Below are positions 16,970 through 25,755 of a DNA stretch of 64,000 nucleotides, piece after piece. How positions within the stretch are numbered: the first letter of the stretch is position 1; every line of letters begins with the position of its first letter. Under the pieces are notes generated by a model. That model searched no databases, was not told the DNA's origin, and worked only from the letters and a program-made list of their open reading frames with translations. The position numbers were made by a program, and so were the translations under genes. The stretch covers positions 186,001 through 250,000 of the forward strand of contig NZ_JACSCX010000002.1 of assembly GCF_014333525.1 (NCBI RefSeq). The letters are read 5' to 3'. This DNA comes from Hymenobacter puniceus. GTDB taxonomy: Bacteria > Bacteroidota > Bacteroidia > Cytophagales > Hymenobacteraceae.

Positions 16970-17602
16970 ATGCCAGAGGTATATAATGGCCGCAGGATTA
17001 TCTGGGAAAGCAAGGCCAAACAACTCCGGGTTATCGGCGTCTGCTTTCTGTTCGTGGCCGCTGCAATCTGGACGAAAGGAACCTACACTTCCTTCGGCTT
17101 CTGGTTTTGCATAGCCTTTTTTGGCGGGGGTGGGGGGTTCATGCTCTATCAACTACTCTCCCCCAGCAATCTGTTTGTGGCCCCGAGCAGCAAGTTGGGG
17201 CGTGAGATTCGCGAGGCACTTGATGCAGAAGCAATGGAGCAGATTCAGTTCTTTGAGGGCGGCTTTTCGCTGCTGGAAAACCCGGATATGCTGCCGCAGG
17301 AGTATAACTGGCAAGAACTGGAGGCTGCCTTTGGCTACAAAACAGACTGCTACACCACTGACGAAATCTACCTCGACCTATTCTGGACGGATGCGGCGTG
17401 CCTGACGCTTTCCGAATCGACGCCGCATTGGCTCATCATTCTGGCTGAGCTGCACAAGCATGTGCCCACGGTGCCCGCGAGCTGGTACGCCGACATTATG
17501 GTTCCGGTATTCGAAACCACGCTTAAGCTGTTGTTTGATAAGCAGGGCCGAAGTCAGACGGAAGCAGAACGGGCGTATTACGGCGAATCCGCTAAGCCGT
17601 AG
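16970..17602 (+). CDS. Unknown protein with two transmembrane helices
   Basis: Protein of 210 residues; not recognised. Two membrane helices at about 20-37 (LRVIGVCFLFVAAAIW) and 42-63 (FGFWFCIAFFGGGGGFMLYQLL) are followed by a soluble acidic domain of about 140 residues. It contains EQIQFFEGGFSLLENPDMLPQEYNW, DEIYLDLFWTDAACLTLSE and HVPTVPASWYADIMVP. The helix hairpin plus cytoplasmic domain resembles many immunity-like or YcxB-like membrane proteins, but I cannot assign it. Its 3' end overlaps the convergent MFS gene by 11 bases. Confidence 0.75.
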   Translation: MPEVYNGRRIIWESKAKQLRVIGVCFLFVAAAIWTKGTYTSFGFWFCIAFFGGGGGFMLYQLLSPSNLFVAPSSKLGREIREALDAEAMEQIQFFEGGFSLLENPDMLPQEYNWQELEAAFGYKTDCYTTDEIYLDLFWTDAACLTLSESTPHWLIILAELHKHVPTVPASWYADIMVPVFETTLKLLFDKQGRSQTEAERAYYGESAKP

Positions 17603-18800
17603 CGCCCCGCCCGTAAAACCGATTCGCCAAGTACGCCACCGCGCCGAATGTCAATCCCACGCTGCACACACCGGGCCACTGGAAATGGTCCCAGGCGAGG
17701 CCGCCCAGGAAGGAGCCAGCGGAGGCGCCGATGAAGCAGCCGGTCATGTAGACGGTGTTGAGGCGGCTGCGGGCTTCGGGTAGCAGCATGAAGATGCGGG
17801 TCTGGTTGGAAATGTGCGTCATCTGCTGGCCCACATCCAGGATGACGACGGCCACCACCAGCCCCACCAGATAGGTCCCGCCGAATCCCAGCAGCAGATA
17901 CGCTCCCAGAAACAGGAGAATTCCGAGGTTGAGTGCATAGTCTGGCCCCTTGGTGTCGGCTGATTTGCCGGCAAAGGATGCTGCCAGCGCGCCGCTGGCC
18001 CCGATGAGGCCGAACAGGCCGGCAACGTCGCTGTGGTAGTGGTAAACGTCGCTTTCCAGAAAGAACACCAGCGCCGTCCAGAAGGCGCTGAAGCCGCCGA
18101 ACATGCAGGCGCCCACCAGTGCCGAGCGGCGCAGTACCGGCAGCGTGCCAGCCAGCGTGCCCAAAGAGCGGAGCAAACTGCCATAGCTGCCCTGAAACGT
18201 GGGTTGGTTGCGCGGCAGCATGCGGGCCAGAATGCCCGTGAGCAGCACCATAATGGCCGCGCCCGTCCAGAACATAGTGCGCCACCCGAAGTGCAGGCCT
18301 ACATAGCCGCTAATGGTGCGCGACACCAGAATCCCGATCAGTAAACCACTCATCACCCGGCCTACCACCCGGCCCCGGTCGGCGTCGGAAGCCAGGGAGG
18401 CAGCCATCGGAATCAGTAGCTGCGGCACAGCCGAAAACAGCCCGATCAGCAAGCTGGCAGCTACCAGCGTGCCGAAGGTAGGCGCATACGCCGCGGCGGC
18501 CAGGCACACGGCCGCGCACAGCAGCAACCCCAGTATCAGCTGTTTCCGTTCGCGCTTGTCGCCGAGCGGCACCACAAACAGCAGCCCCAGCGTGTAGCCC
18601 ACCTGCGTGACAGTAGCCACCAGACTCACCTGGCTTTCGCGCAACCCAAACGTGCGCCCGATTTCGGCCAGCAGCGGTTGGTTATAATAGATATTGGCGA
18701 CCACCAGGCCGCAGGTAACGGCCATCAGCCAGACCAGGCCCGGGGCCAGCGGCGTAGGAGCCGGCGCAATTACGGCGCCCGCCTGCACAGATTCTCTCAT
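17592..18800 (-). CDS. Major facilitator superfamily transporter
   Basis: Protein of 402 residues with about 12 transmembrane helices. It begins near WLMAVTCGLVVANIYYNQPL, whose YYNQPLL signature is typical of a group of drug or sugar exporters. The MFS loop 2-3 motif is VVPLGDKRERKQLI, and the centre has PRNQPTFQGSYGSLLRSLG between helices 6 and 7. Proton-coupled export of small molecules is the expected role; the substrate is unknown. ATG 18800 is chosen because it places a short cytoplasmic N-terminus before helix 1. It overlaps the convergent gene's 3' end by 11 bases, so antisense interplay at the ends is possible. Confidence 0.9.
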   Translation of the reverse strand: MRESVQAGAVIAPAPTPLAPGLVWLMAVTCGLVVANIYYNQPLLAEIGRTFGLRESQVSLVATVTQVGYTLGLLFVVPLGDKRERKQLILGLLLCAAVCLAAAAYAPTFGTLVAASLLIGLFSAVPQLLIPMAASLASDADRGRVVGRVMSGLLIGILVSRTISGYVGLHFGWRTMFWTGAAIMVLLTGILARMLPRNQPTFQGSYGSLLRSLGTLAGTLPVLRRSALVGACMFGGFSAFWTALVFFLESDVYHYHSDVAGLFGLIGASGALAASFAGKSADTKGPDYALNLGILLFLGAYLLLGFGGTYLVGLVVAVVILDVGQQMTHISNQTRIFMLLPEARSRLNTVYMTGCFIGASAGSFLGGLAWDHFQWPGVCSVGLTFGAVAYLANRFYGRGATA

Positions 18801-18888
18801 GAAAAGCAAAGCGCCACGGCAGGCAGCCGTGGCGTAGATGAATGCAGAGAACTGCGAAACAGGGCAGAAGGTTGTGGTATAAGTGGTG

Positions 18889-18933
18889 CTAAAGCTAGCG
18901 CCCCTCCTTTCCAAGGAGGGGCGCTAGCTTTAG
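18889..18933 (-). terminator. Long perfect palindrome after the AraC gene, dispersed-repeat family
   Basis: Arms of 21 bases (CTAAAGCTAGCGCCCCTCCTT and its complement) around TCC, 20 bases after the AraC stop codon. The core CCCCTCCTTTCCAAGGAGGGG recurs near 35910, 36025, 52625 and 52725, so this is a dispersed repeat that can also end or stabilise the transcript. Confidence 0.8.
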
Positions 18934-18953
18934 TTATAATTAAGTGATGACAC

Positions 18954-19877
18954 CTATGCCGCGCACTGACGCTTATACACGCCGGGCGTGATGCCCTCGT
19001 ACTGTTTGAACAGCTTCTGGAAGTAGGCTGTGTTGTTGAAGCCAGCCCGAAAGCATACGTCGGCGACCGAGGAAAGCGGGTTGCGCAGCAGGCGCTTGGC
19101 TTCGGAAAGGCGCTCCTGAATGATAAACTCCACGGGCGTGAGGCCCAGCTCGCGCTTGAATACGCGGAAAAACGTGGCCTTGCTCATACAGGCCAGCTCC
19201 GAGAGCTTTTCCACCGTAATCTGCTCGGTGAGGTGCTGCTTGATGTACTGCACCACCGCCGCAAAGCGGTGCGAGGTGGCGTGCTGCTGGTAGTTGTGGA
19301 ACAGCAGCTGCCGGGCCTGGGTCTGCATCAGGCGTACCAGCATCTCCTGGATTGTGAAGTTGGCCAGCACGTCCTTCACTCGGCCGGTGTCACGGGACAG
19401 CTGCACGAGGCGCTCCAGGGTGCCGGTCAGCTCAGGCGTATTGTGAAAATGGGCGTGTTCGGTGGTATCGAGCTGCCAGGGCAGGTGGGCTTCGGCGCGA
19501 GGCTGCTCCTCGTTCAGCAAATCCACCGTCTGGCGGATGGTTTCGATGGGAATAGCCACGGCCAGGCACTGCGTAGGGTTGTGTTCGTCAGCCTCTGGAA
19601 AGTCAATCACCATCGTTTCATTCTCGCCCACAATCACCGATTCGCCGGGCAGGTACTCGAAGGCCGGCCGGCCCGCCAGGTGCATTACCTTTTTGCCCTG
19701 CAGCATGGTGGTCAGCACCACGTGGCCCATGCTCAGCGGCACCTGATGCGCGGTGCGGTGCGTCTCAAACACGTTGAGCTCGAAGGCCTCCAGCGAGTAC
19801 ACCGTCCGGTTTTCCACCAGCGTGGTGAGCTGCTCGGGCTGGCGCAGCGCAATGGGGGCAGGCAGGTGGTTCAGCAT
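18954..19877 (-). CDS. AraC family transcriptional regulator
   Basis: Protein of 307 residues. The N-terminal part (about 1-190) is a cupin-like AraC_N ligand domain: VYSLEAFELNVFETHRTAHQ, FEYLPGESVIVGENETMVID, CLAVAIPIETIRQTVDLL. The C-terminal two-HTH DNA-binding domain spans about 210-305: ITVEKLSELACMSKATFFRVFKRE, LGLTPVEFIIQERLSEAKRLL and SVADVCFRAGFNNTAYFQKLFKQYEGITPGVYK. It is transcribed away from the aldehyde dehydrogenase gene with a 289-base shared upstream region, so it most likely regulates that gene in response to an aldehyde or alcohol (inference). ATG 19877 is used; the upstream open frame has no conserved look. Confidence 0.93.
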   Translation of the reverse strand: MLNHLPAPIALRQPEQLTTLVENRTVYSLEAFELNVFETHRTAHQVPLSMGHVVLTTMLQGKKVMHLAGRPAFEYLPGESVIVGENETMVIDFPEADEHNPTQCLAVAIPIETIRQTVDLLNEEQPRAEAHLPWQLDTTEHAHFHNTPELTGTLERLVQLSRDTGRVKDVLANFTIQEMLVRLMQTQARQLLFHNYQQHATSHRFAAVVQYIKQHLTEQITVEKLSELACMSKATFFRVFKRELGLTPVEFIIQERLSEAKRLLRNPLSSVADVCFRAGFNNTAYFQKLFKQYEGITPGVYKRQCAA

Positions 19878-20166
19878 AGCAACGAGTAGGTAGAACGAAC
19901 GATGAACAGGCCTGAAGCTGCTAAAAGCCACCATCCAGACAAACCAGCAACAGCTAAAGCTAATGACAGTTTGGAAAGAAAGCAATGGTGCTGAAGCCCG
20001 ACCGGTAGCAGACTAACCCGACTGCCTGGCATAGAGTTGCATAAGTGGTGAGTGAGTACTTACAAGGTTGCGATAATAGGTGGTTTTTCTGCGAGAATAC
20101 TGCAATGGTTCCAGTGTGCGGAGAAGCTAGCTTGGCTTATCAATTTACCTCACCAAACTCTCGCCA
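19878..20166. promoter_or_regulatory. Divergent control region between the AraC and aldehyde dehydrogenase genes
   Basis: 289 bases without a coding signal between two divergent starts, so both promoters must lie here. An imperfect 12-base palindrome, GTGAGTACTTAC at 20052-20063, is a candidate operator. I could not fix a -33/-7 Bacteroidota promoter by eye. Confidence 0.5.
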
Positions 20167-21696
20167 ATGGAAACCCTGGAAAGAACCACCACACTTGTTG
20201 AGCGCCCCAAATTCAAGTCGCACTACGACAACTTTATTGGCGGTAAGTGGGTCGCGCCGGTAAAGGGCCAGTACTTCGATAATCCTTCCCCAATTGATGG
20301 CAAGGCCTTCTGCAAAGTAGCCCGCAGTACCAAAGAAGATATTGAGCTGGCCCTGGATGCGGCGCACGAGGCGTTCAAAACCTGGGGTAAGGCATCGGCC
20401 ACCACGCGCAGCAACGTGCTGCTCAAGATTGCCGACATCATGGAAGCCAATCTGGCCCACCTGGCCGCCGTCGAGACTGTAGAAAACGGCAAGGCCATCC
20501 GCGAAACCATGGCCGCCGACCTGCCGCTGGCCATCGACCATTTCCGCTATTTTGCCGGCGTCATCCGGGCCGAGGAAGGCTCGGCCACGGAACTGAATGA
20601 AACCACGCTGTCCTTGGTGATTCAGGAGCCGCTGGGTGTGGTAGGGCAGATTATTCCCTGGAACTTCCCGCTGCTGATGGCCACCTGGAAGCTTGCCCCG
20701 GCGCTGGCCGCCGGCTGCTGCGTGGTAGTAAAACCCGCCGAGCAGACGCCTGCTTCCATTATGGTGCTGATGGAGTTGATTCAGGATGTGGTACCCGCCG
20801 GCGTTATCAACGTCGTGAACGGCTTTGGGCTGGAAGCCGGCAAGCCGCTGGCCAGCAACAAGCGTGTGCAGAAGGTGGCCTTCACCGGCGAAACCACCAC
20901 CGGCCGCCTGATTCTGCAGTACGCCGCCGAAAACATCATCCCTGTAACCATGGAGCTGGGCGGCAAGTCGCCGAATATCTTCTGCAAATCGGTGATGGAT
21001 GCCGACGACGATTTCCTGGATAAGTGCCTGGAGGGAGCCGCTATGTTTGCCCTGAACCAAGGCGAAATCTGCACCTGCCCGTCGCGCCTGCTTGTTCACG
21101 AGGACATCTACGACGAGTTTATGCCGCGTTTGATTGAGCGCGTGAAAGCCATCAAGCTCGGCCACCCGCTCGACCCCGAAACCATGATGGGCGCGCAGGC
21201 CAGCAACGACCAGTACGAGAAAATCCTGAGCTACCTGGAAATTGGCAAGGCCGAAGGTGCGGAGGTGCTGACCGGTGGCGAGGCCCACACCAGCCACGAG
21301 TACGACGAGCTGACTGACGGCTATTACATCCAGCCGACCATCTTCCGCGGCCACAATAAAATGCGGATTTTCCAGGAGGAAATCTTCGGCCCGGTGCTGT
21401 CCGTGACAACGTTCAAAGACAACGACGAGGCTATTGAACTGGCCAACGACACGCTCTACGGCCTCGGCGCCGGCCTCTGGAGCCGCGACGCACACGAGCT
21501 GTACACAATGCCGCGCGCCATTCAGGCTGGCCGCGTATGGGTGAACTGCTACCACGACTACCCCGCCGGCGCGCCGTTCGGTGGCTACAAGGCCTCGGGC
21601 TTCGGCCGCGAAAACCACAAGATGATGCTGGCCCACTATCGGCAGACCAAAAACATGCTGATTTCCTACAGCCAGCAGAAACTGGGCTTCTTTTAA
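20167..21696 (+). CDS. NAD(P)-dependent aldehyde dehydrogenase, AldB/ExaC-like
   Basis: Protein of 509 residues, normal family length. NAD-binding and catalytic landmarks are [46 protein letters not shown], the general-base Glu in [12 protein letters not shown] and the nucleophile Cys in [14 protein letters not shown]. The C-terminal ends in [20 protein letters not shown]. The GEICTCPSR form is typical of the group acting on acetaldehyde and chloroacetaldehyde. The AraC regulator upstream and the DUF779 gene downstream repeat a well-known arrangement for acetaldehyde/ethanol oxidation. Cytosolic. Confidence 0.95.
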   Translation: METLERTTTLVERPKFKSHYDNFIGGKWVAPVKGQYFDNPSPIDGKAFCKVARSTKEDIELALDAAHEAFKTWGKASATTRSNVLLKIADIMEANLAHLAAVETVENGKAIRETMAADLPLAIDHFRYFAGVIRAEEGSATELNETTLSLVIQEPLGVVGQIIPWNFPLLMATWKLAPALAAGCCVVVKPAEQTPASIMVLMELIQDVVPAGVINVVNGFGLEAGKPLASNKRVQKVAFTGETTTGRLILQYAAENIIPVTMELGGKSPNIFCKSVMDADDDFLDKCLEGAAMFALNQGEICTCPSRLLVHEDIYDEFMPRLIERVKAIKLGHPLDPETMMGAQASNDQYEKILSYLEIGKAEGAEVLTGGEAHTSHEYDELTDGYYIQPTIFRGHNKMRIFQEEIFGPVLSVTTFKDNDEAIELANDTLYGLGAGLWSRDAHELYTMPRAIQAGRVWVNCYHDYPAGAPFGGYKASGFGRENHKMMLAHYRQTKNMLISYSQQKLGFF

Positions 21697-21720
21697 GCCG
21701 ATTCACCTTGCGTAAATGAG

Positions 21721-21777
21721 ATGGTGAGTTGCTGTTAAGCAAGCCTGGCCAAGGCTGGCAAATCAGCAGCTCACCAT
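21721..21777 (+). terminator. Probable hairpin terminator after the aldehyde dehydrogenase gene
   Basis: 14-base arms ATGGTGAGTTGCTG and CAGCAGCTCACCAT (one G-T pair) enclose a smaller GCCT/AGGC hairpin, 25 bases after the stop codon. There is no good T-tract, so it may be an attenuating or stabilising hairpin. Confidence 0.5.
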
Positions 21778-21871
21778 TTGCGTAGATGGTTAGCAGTGGC
21801 GGTTGCAACGCTTTGCGGCACGTTTGTGTCTTCCTGTTAGTACCCCTCAGAACTATACGCGCCGCCAACCT

Positions 21872-22237
21872 ATGTTACTTATGAAGGCACCCTTGTTTGC
21901 TCTGCTACTTTCGGTGGCTGCGGCCCCGGCTGCCTCGGCCCAGAAACTGCCGGTGCCGGGCCAGAAGAACCCGGACTGGACTCTGCTGAAAACAGAAGGT
22001 CTTTACCAAGATGAGGTGGTTGAGTCCACGCAGCCGATGCCGGTGCCCATGCCCAACATTGATGCCCGTGGCGGCGTGAAGGACAGCAGCGGCCAGTGGG
22101 TTATCTACTACGATCCGCTCCATAACGTGCGCTACAACATGACCGACCTAAAAAAAGGGCGGTTGCGGGCCCAGGATTTGCGCACCGGCACGGTGTACAC
22201 GTACGCGCCTAGAAAGCCATCTGGTTCCACTCGTTGA
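21872..22237 (+). CDS. Small secreted protein, unknown function
   Basis: Protein of 121 residues (118 if ATG 21881 is used). A signal peptide APLFALLLSVAAAPAASAQ precedes a mature chain of about 95 residues with PGQKNPDWTLLKTEGLYQDE, ESTQPMPVPMPNIDARGGVKDSSGQWVIYYDP and a basic C-terminus. No cysteines and no recognised domain. It lies between the aldehyde dehydrogenase and DUF779 genes on the same strand but is separated from the former by a hairpin, so a link to aldehyde oxidation is uncertain. Confidence 0.65.
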   Translation: MLLMKAPLFALLLSVAAAPAASAQKLPVPGQKNPDWTLLKTEGLYQDEVVESTQPMPVPMPNIDARGGVKDSSGQWVIYYDPLHNVRYNMTDLKKGRLRAQDLRTGTVYTYAPRKPSGSTR

Positions 22238-22291
22238 AGCCGTCATTTCTCGTCTTGCCCCGGCTGCTTTGCAACTGATTCTGTCCGCCTT

Positions 22292-22702
22292 ATGTCTGCT
22301 TCCGAACCTACTCCCCGCGTCCTCGTTACGCCCGCTGCCGAAGCCACTATTGATTTATTGCGCGACGAAAACGGCCCGCTGATGTTCCATCAAAGCGGCG
22401 GTTGCTGCGACGGTTCCTCGCCAATGTGCTTTGCCAAGGGCGAGTTCCGAATTGGCGGCAACGACGTGTGGCTGGGCCAGATCCACGGCTGCGACTTTTT
22501 CATGAGCACCAGCCAGTTCGAATACTGGCAGCACACCCAGCTTACAGTAGATGTTACAAAAGGCCGCGGAGCCAGCTTCTCATTGGAAATTCCGCTCGGC
22601 GTCCGGTTCCTGATTCGCTCCCGGCTGTTCACTGAAGATGAGTCGAGGAATATGGCGCCGGTGCTGCAAGGCGAGGAATACCTGGAAAGCCAGCAGGCGT
22701 AG
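22292..22702 (+). CDS. DUF779 domain protein
   Basis: Protein of 136 residues that matches DUF779 along its length: APRVLVTPAAEATIDLL-like start, MFHQSGGCCDGSSPMCF, KGEFRIGGNDVWLGQIHGC, FFMSTSQFEYWQHTQL, DVTKGRGASFSLEIPLGVRF and the end RSRLFTEDE. The Cys pair in GGCCDG and the later IHGCDFF could bind a metal. DUF779 genes nearly always sit beside aldehyde dehydrogenases, as here; the biochemical role is unknown. It is 55 bases after the small secreted protein gene. Confidence 0.92.
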   Translation: MSASEPTPRVLVTPAAEATIDLLRDENGPLMFHQSGGCCDGSSPMCFAKGEFRIGGNDVWLGQIHGCDFFMSTSQFEYWQHTQLTVDVTKGRGASFSLEIPLGVRFLIRSRLFTEDESRNMAPVLQGEEYLESQQA

Positions 22703-22740
22703 TTGCATAGTATAACATTAGCATCGTCAGAACCGCATCT

Positions 22741-22833
22741 GTCCTGCTGAGCTTGCCGAAGCATCTCTACCGCCTCGTTGTGATAGTAAATTAAGTGCCC
22801 TCAGGAGAGGTGCCTCGGCAAGCTCAGCAGGAC
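22741..22833. repeat. Dispersed inverted repeat between DUF779 and S9 peptidase genes
   Basis: Arms GTCCTGCTGAGCTTGCCGA (22741-22759) and its complement (22815-22833), extended imperfectly by AGCATCTCT/AGAGGTGCC. Directly after it, at 22848-22890, is one unit of another repeat (CGTCAGCACGCGAG...CGGAATGACG) whose inverted relative is at 53744-53785. Confidence 0.8.
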
Positions 22834-22893
22834 GTTCTGTTTCCAAGTGACGTCAGCACGCGAGTTTCCTCGGCAAGCTCGGAATGACGTCCT

Positions 22894-22956
22894 AGAAACA
22901 ATAAGGCAAACAGGCTCCTGCCACTGCGGCAGGAGCCTGTTTGCCTTATTGTTTCT
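22894..22956 (-). terminator. Strong terminator after the S9 peptidase gene
   Basis: Perfect 29-base stem with a 5-base loop (22894-22922 and 22928-22956), ending 3 bases from the peptidase stop codon. The stem core is GGCAAACAGGCTCCTGCC; its T/A-rich outer part could serve on either strand. Confidence 0.88.
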
Positions 22957-22959
22957 GGC

Positions 22960-25002
22960 CTACTTCACTGCTGCTTTGCTGGCCAGCGTTACTGTTTTGG
23001 GGTCCACGGTGATTTCCTGGAGGCGTTTGGCTACGGCTGGCGGCATGCTTTCCTGATAGCGGCCCTTCAGGTGCTCGGCCAGGAATTTTTCGGCCGCCGC
23101 CAGCATGGCCAGGTTGTTCACGGGGCGGGCAAAGCCGTGGCCTTCATCGGGGGCGAGCAGGTACTGCACAGGGTAGTTCCGGTCGCGCAGGGCCACTACA
23201 ATCTGGTCGGCTTCGGCTTTGTTGACGCGTGGGTCGTTGGCGCCCTGCACCACCATGAGCGGGGTTTTAATTTTGTCGGCCAAAGTCAGCGGCGACATAC
23301 GGGCCAGCTCGGCGCGGCCGGCCTCGGTGCCGGGGTCGGCCATGCGGGCGTACATCTGCTTGCGGCCGGCTTCCCAATAGGGCGGAATGGCACCCAGCAG
23401 CGTACTCAGGTTGGAAGGCGCTACAATGGCCACACCCGCGGCGTACAGATCAGGCGTAAACGTGACGCCGGCCAGCGTAGCATAGCCACCATACGAGCCG
23501 CCCATAATACCTACTCGTTTCGGGTCGGCAATGCCTTGGGTAATCAGGTATTTCACGCCCCAGGTGAGGTCGTCCTGCATTTTGCGGCCCCACTCGCCGT
23601 TGCCGGCTTCCAGAAATTTTTTGCCGAAACCCGTGCTGGCCCGGAAGTTAGGCGAAAGCACTGCGTAGCCACGGTTGGCCAGAAACTGATGGTAAGCGTT
23701 GAAACCGTACACGTCGCGGGCCCAGGGGCCACCGTGAGGGAAAATAACAACCGGCAGGTTCTTGGCTGCCATGCCCTTGGGCAACGTCAGGTAAGCCGAG
23801 ATTTCCAGCCCATCCGATGACTTGTAGCGCACCACTTTCATATCGGCCAGGTCAGCTGATTTGAGTTGGGGGCGGGTTTCGTATTGCTTGGTGAGCTGCT
23901 TGGTTTGGCGGTCATAGAGATACACCACGGCCGGCTGGGTGGCCGAGCTGGCCGAGAGCAGCCACAGCCGCTCATCGGTGGTGTTCGAGGTGGGCCGTAC
24001 ATCAAGGCTCGGCAGCTGGGCGCTGGCTTTCTGGAAGTCGGCCTCAAACGCCTTGTCTTTCCACACACGGCGCATCCGGTCGTCCTCGAAGCTCACAAAT
24101 ACCGGCTCGTGGGTTTTCTCCGACAGCACCAGCCCGCCTACATCCACACGTTTCTGTGGGTCGGCCTGGTATACTTCCTCTTTTCCGGTAGCAGGGTCCA
24201 GCAGCACAATTTCGGCCAGGTTGCGGCCCTGGCCCTGGTTGGTGGCAACGTACACGCGGCGGTTGTCTTTGGCAAAGCCTACCACGCTGCTTTGCTCGTC
24301 AATAGAGGTTTTGTAGAATGGCGTCATCTTCTCACCTTCCACGCGCAGCCACTCGGTGCTGCCGTCGGGGTTGGAGCGGGAAGCCAGTCGGAGCTGGTCG
24401 TTCCAGTCAAACACCCAGGCCCCGAGCCGGTCAGTATTCTGGCGCACCAGGGTTTTTTCACCGGTGGTCAGGTTGAGCTTGTAGAGGTCATGCCAGGCTT
24501 TGTCCCGGTCATTGAGGCCGATGTAGAGCGTGTTGGGGTCGGAGAGGGGCGCATTGATGATCTGCACCCGCACGCCTTTCAGGCCGGTCAGGTCGCGGGC
24601 GGCGGGCACGGGCTGGCCGGCGGCGGGCGCCTCGGCCGGGTTCACGGCGTAGATGTTGAAGTTCTCGTCGCCGCCTTTGTCTTGGCTGTATAGCAGGTAT
24701 TTGCCGTCGCGGCTCCAGAAGTAGGCACGCACCGGCCGGGCCTGATCATTGGTCATTACACGGGCCTTATCGAAAGGCTCCTTCAGCCCTTTCACCCACA
24801 GGTTACGGGTGCCATTGTAGGGCTTGATAAACGACAGGAATCTGCCATCCGGGGAAAGCTGAGCACCGGAAATTTCGGGGTCGCCGAATAGCAGGTCCCG
24901 GTCAATCAGAGCTGGCTGGGAGTTGGCCTTGGTGGTTTGGGCCGTGGCGGGTGGGGCAGCCAGGGCCAGCAACAAGCTAACGCATAAGAGCAAACGTTTC
25001 AT
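22960..25002 (-). CDS. S9 family prolyl-oligopeptidase-type serine peptidase
   Basis: Protein of 680 residues with signal peptide LLLCVSLLLALAAPPATAQ, so periplasmic or surface-located. The first 400 residues form the beta-propeller with WD/PD40-like repeats (ISGAQLSPDGRFLSFIKPYN, RAYFWSRDGKYLLYSQDKGG). The C-terminal alpha/beta hydrolase domain has the nucleophile in GIMGGSYGGYATLAG (GxSxGG), the acid in VQGANDPRVNKAEAD and the histidine in APDEGHGFARPVNN. These enzymes cleave short peptides after proline or other residues (dipeptidyl- or acylaminoacyl-peptidase types). A strong terminator follows at once, and the gene appears monocistronic. Confidence 0.95.
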   Translation of the reverse strand: MKRLLLCVSLLLALAAPPATAQTTKANSQPALIDRDLLFGDPEISGAQLSPDGRFLSFIKPYNGTRNLWVKGLKEPFDKARVMTNDQARPVRAYFWSRDGKYLLYSQDKGGDENFNIYAVNPAEAPAAGQPVPAARDLTGLKGVRVQIINAPLSDPNTLYIGLNDRDKAWHDLYKLNLTTGEKTLVRQNTDRLGAWVFDWNDQLRLASRSNPDGSTEWLRVEGEKMTPFYKTSIDEQSSVVGFAKDNRRVYVATNQGQGRNLAEIVLLDPATGKEEVYQADPQKRVDVGGLVLSEKTHEPVFVSFEDDRMRRVWKDKAFEADFQKASAQLPSLDVRPTSNTTDERLWLLSASSATQPAVVYLYDRQTKQLTKQYETRPQLKSADLADMKVVRYKSSDGLEISAYLTLPKGMAAKNLPVVIFPHGGPWARDVYGFNAYHQFLANRGYAVLSPNFRASTGFGKKFLEAGNGEWGRKMQDDLTWGVKYLITQGIADPKRVGIMGGSYGGYATLAGVTFTPDLYAAGVAIVAPSNLSTLLGAIPPYWEAGRKQMYARMADPGTEAGRAELARMSPLTLADKIKTPLMVVQGANDPRVNKAEADQIVVALRDRNYPVQYLLAPDEGHGFARPVNNLAMLAAAEKFLAEHLKGRYQESMPPAVAKRLQEITVDPKTVTLASKAAVK

Positions 25003-25118
25003 AGAGCGAGTAGAGAAATGTGAATACCGTATAAACGTAATAAAAAATATTAAATTAATTATATAAGATGTAGCATTTGTTAGATTGATAAGTCAACAAA
25101 TCCAACGGCGTTACATAC

Positions 25119-25154
25119 AAAAGCCCGCTAGGCAGCTATGCATAGCGGGCTTTT
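25119..25154 (-). terminator. Intrinsic terminator after the NTF2-like lipoprotein gene
   Basis: 12-base stem AAAAGCCCGCTA / TAGCGGGCTTTT around a 12-base loop, 16 bases beyond the stop codon. T-tract on the minus strand. Confidence 0.9.
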
Positions 25155-25170
25155 GCAAAAAAGAGCGTTC

Positions 25171-25635
25171 CTAGTTGGCCACCTTCACGGGCAGGCCTTC
25201 GAGCTGCACATAGCTGAGCTTCCAGGCGTTTTTGGCGTTCTTTTTCCAAAGCAGAATAAAGTTGCCTTCGCCCTCGCCGCGGGGCTGGCCGGGCGTTTCA
25301 GGCAAAACTTCCGTGGAAAACGTACCAGCTTCGTACGCCATGGCCGCATCGGAGCCAGTGGAAGTGGCATAGAGCTTAAGGTCAGAAATTGTGCCCATGG
25401 TAGCGCGCACCCACTTATCGGCTACTTCCGACTTGCCGTTGAAACGCGTGGACCCTTGTGCGTACTGAATGTCGTCGGCCAGCAACGAGTCAATTTGCAA
25501 TGTGTTCTTCGCGTTCCAGGCACCAATAAACTGCTGATTGAGCGTCTGCACGTTCACGGCGGCGGTTTCAGAAGCTGTTTTAGAGCAGGAGGCTAATAGA
25601 GCGCCCCCGAGCAGAAGGCCAAAGAAGGGTTTCAT
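25171..25635 (-). CDS. Lipoprotein with SnoaL/NTF2-like (DUF4440-type) fold
   Basis: Protein of 154 residues. The signal ends at a lipobox, ALLASC (Cys about residue 17). The mature part resembles DUF4440/SnoaL-like cone folds: LNQQFIGAWNAKNTLQIDSLLADDIQYAQG at the start, GKSEVADKWVRATMGTISDLKL in the middle and FILLWKKNAKNAWKLSYVQLEG at the end. Such proteins bind small ligands or are orphan enzymes; the function here is not known. ATG 25635 is chosen since it begins the signal peptide. Ended by the terminator at 25119-25154. Confidence 0.82.
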   Translation of the reverse strand: MKPFFGLLLGGALLASCSKTASETAAVNVQTLNQQFIGAWNAKNTLQIDSLLADDIQYAQGSTRFNGKSEVADKWVRATMGTISDLKLYATSTGSDAAMAYEAGTFSTEVLPETPGQPRGEGEGNFILLWKKNAKNAWKLSYVQLEGLPVKVAN

Positions 25636-25704
25636 GAGAACAGGTTTTGGTAAGAAAACGGAGAGAACAGAGCGGAGATGCAAAGAATGCAGGACGAAGT
25701 AACA

Positions 25705-25734
25705 GAAAACCCAGGTACAATGACCTGGGTTTTC
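25705..25734 (-). terminator. Intrinsic terminator after the glycine-zipper gene
   Basis: 12-base stem GAAAACCCAGGT / ACCTGGGTTTTC with a 6-base loop, 22 bases beyond the stop codon, with T-run on the minus strand. Confidence 0.88.
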
Positions 25735-25755
25735 GTTGCAGCAGCCGCAGAAGGA

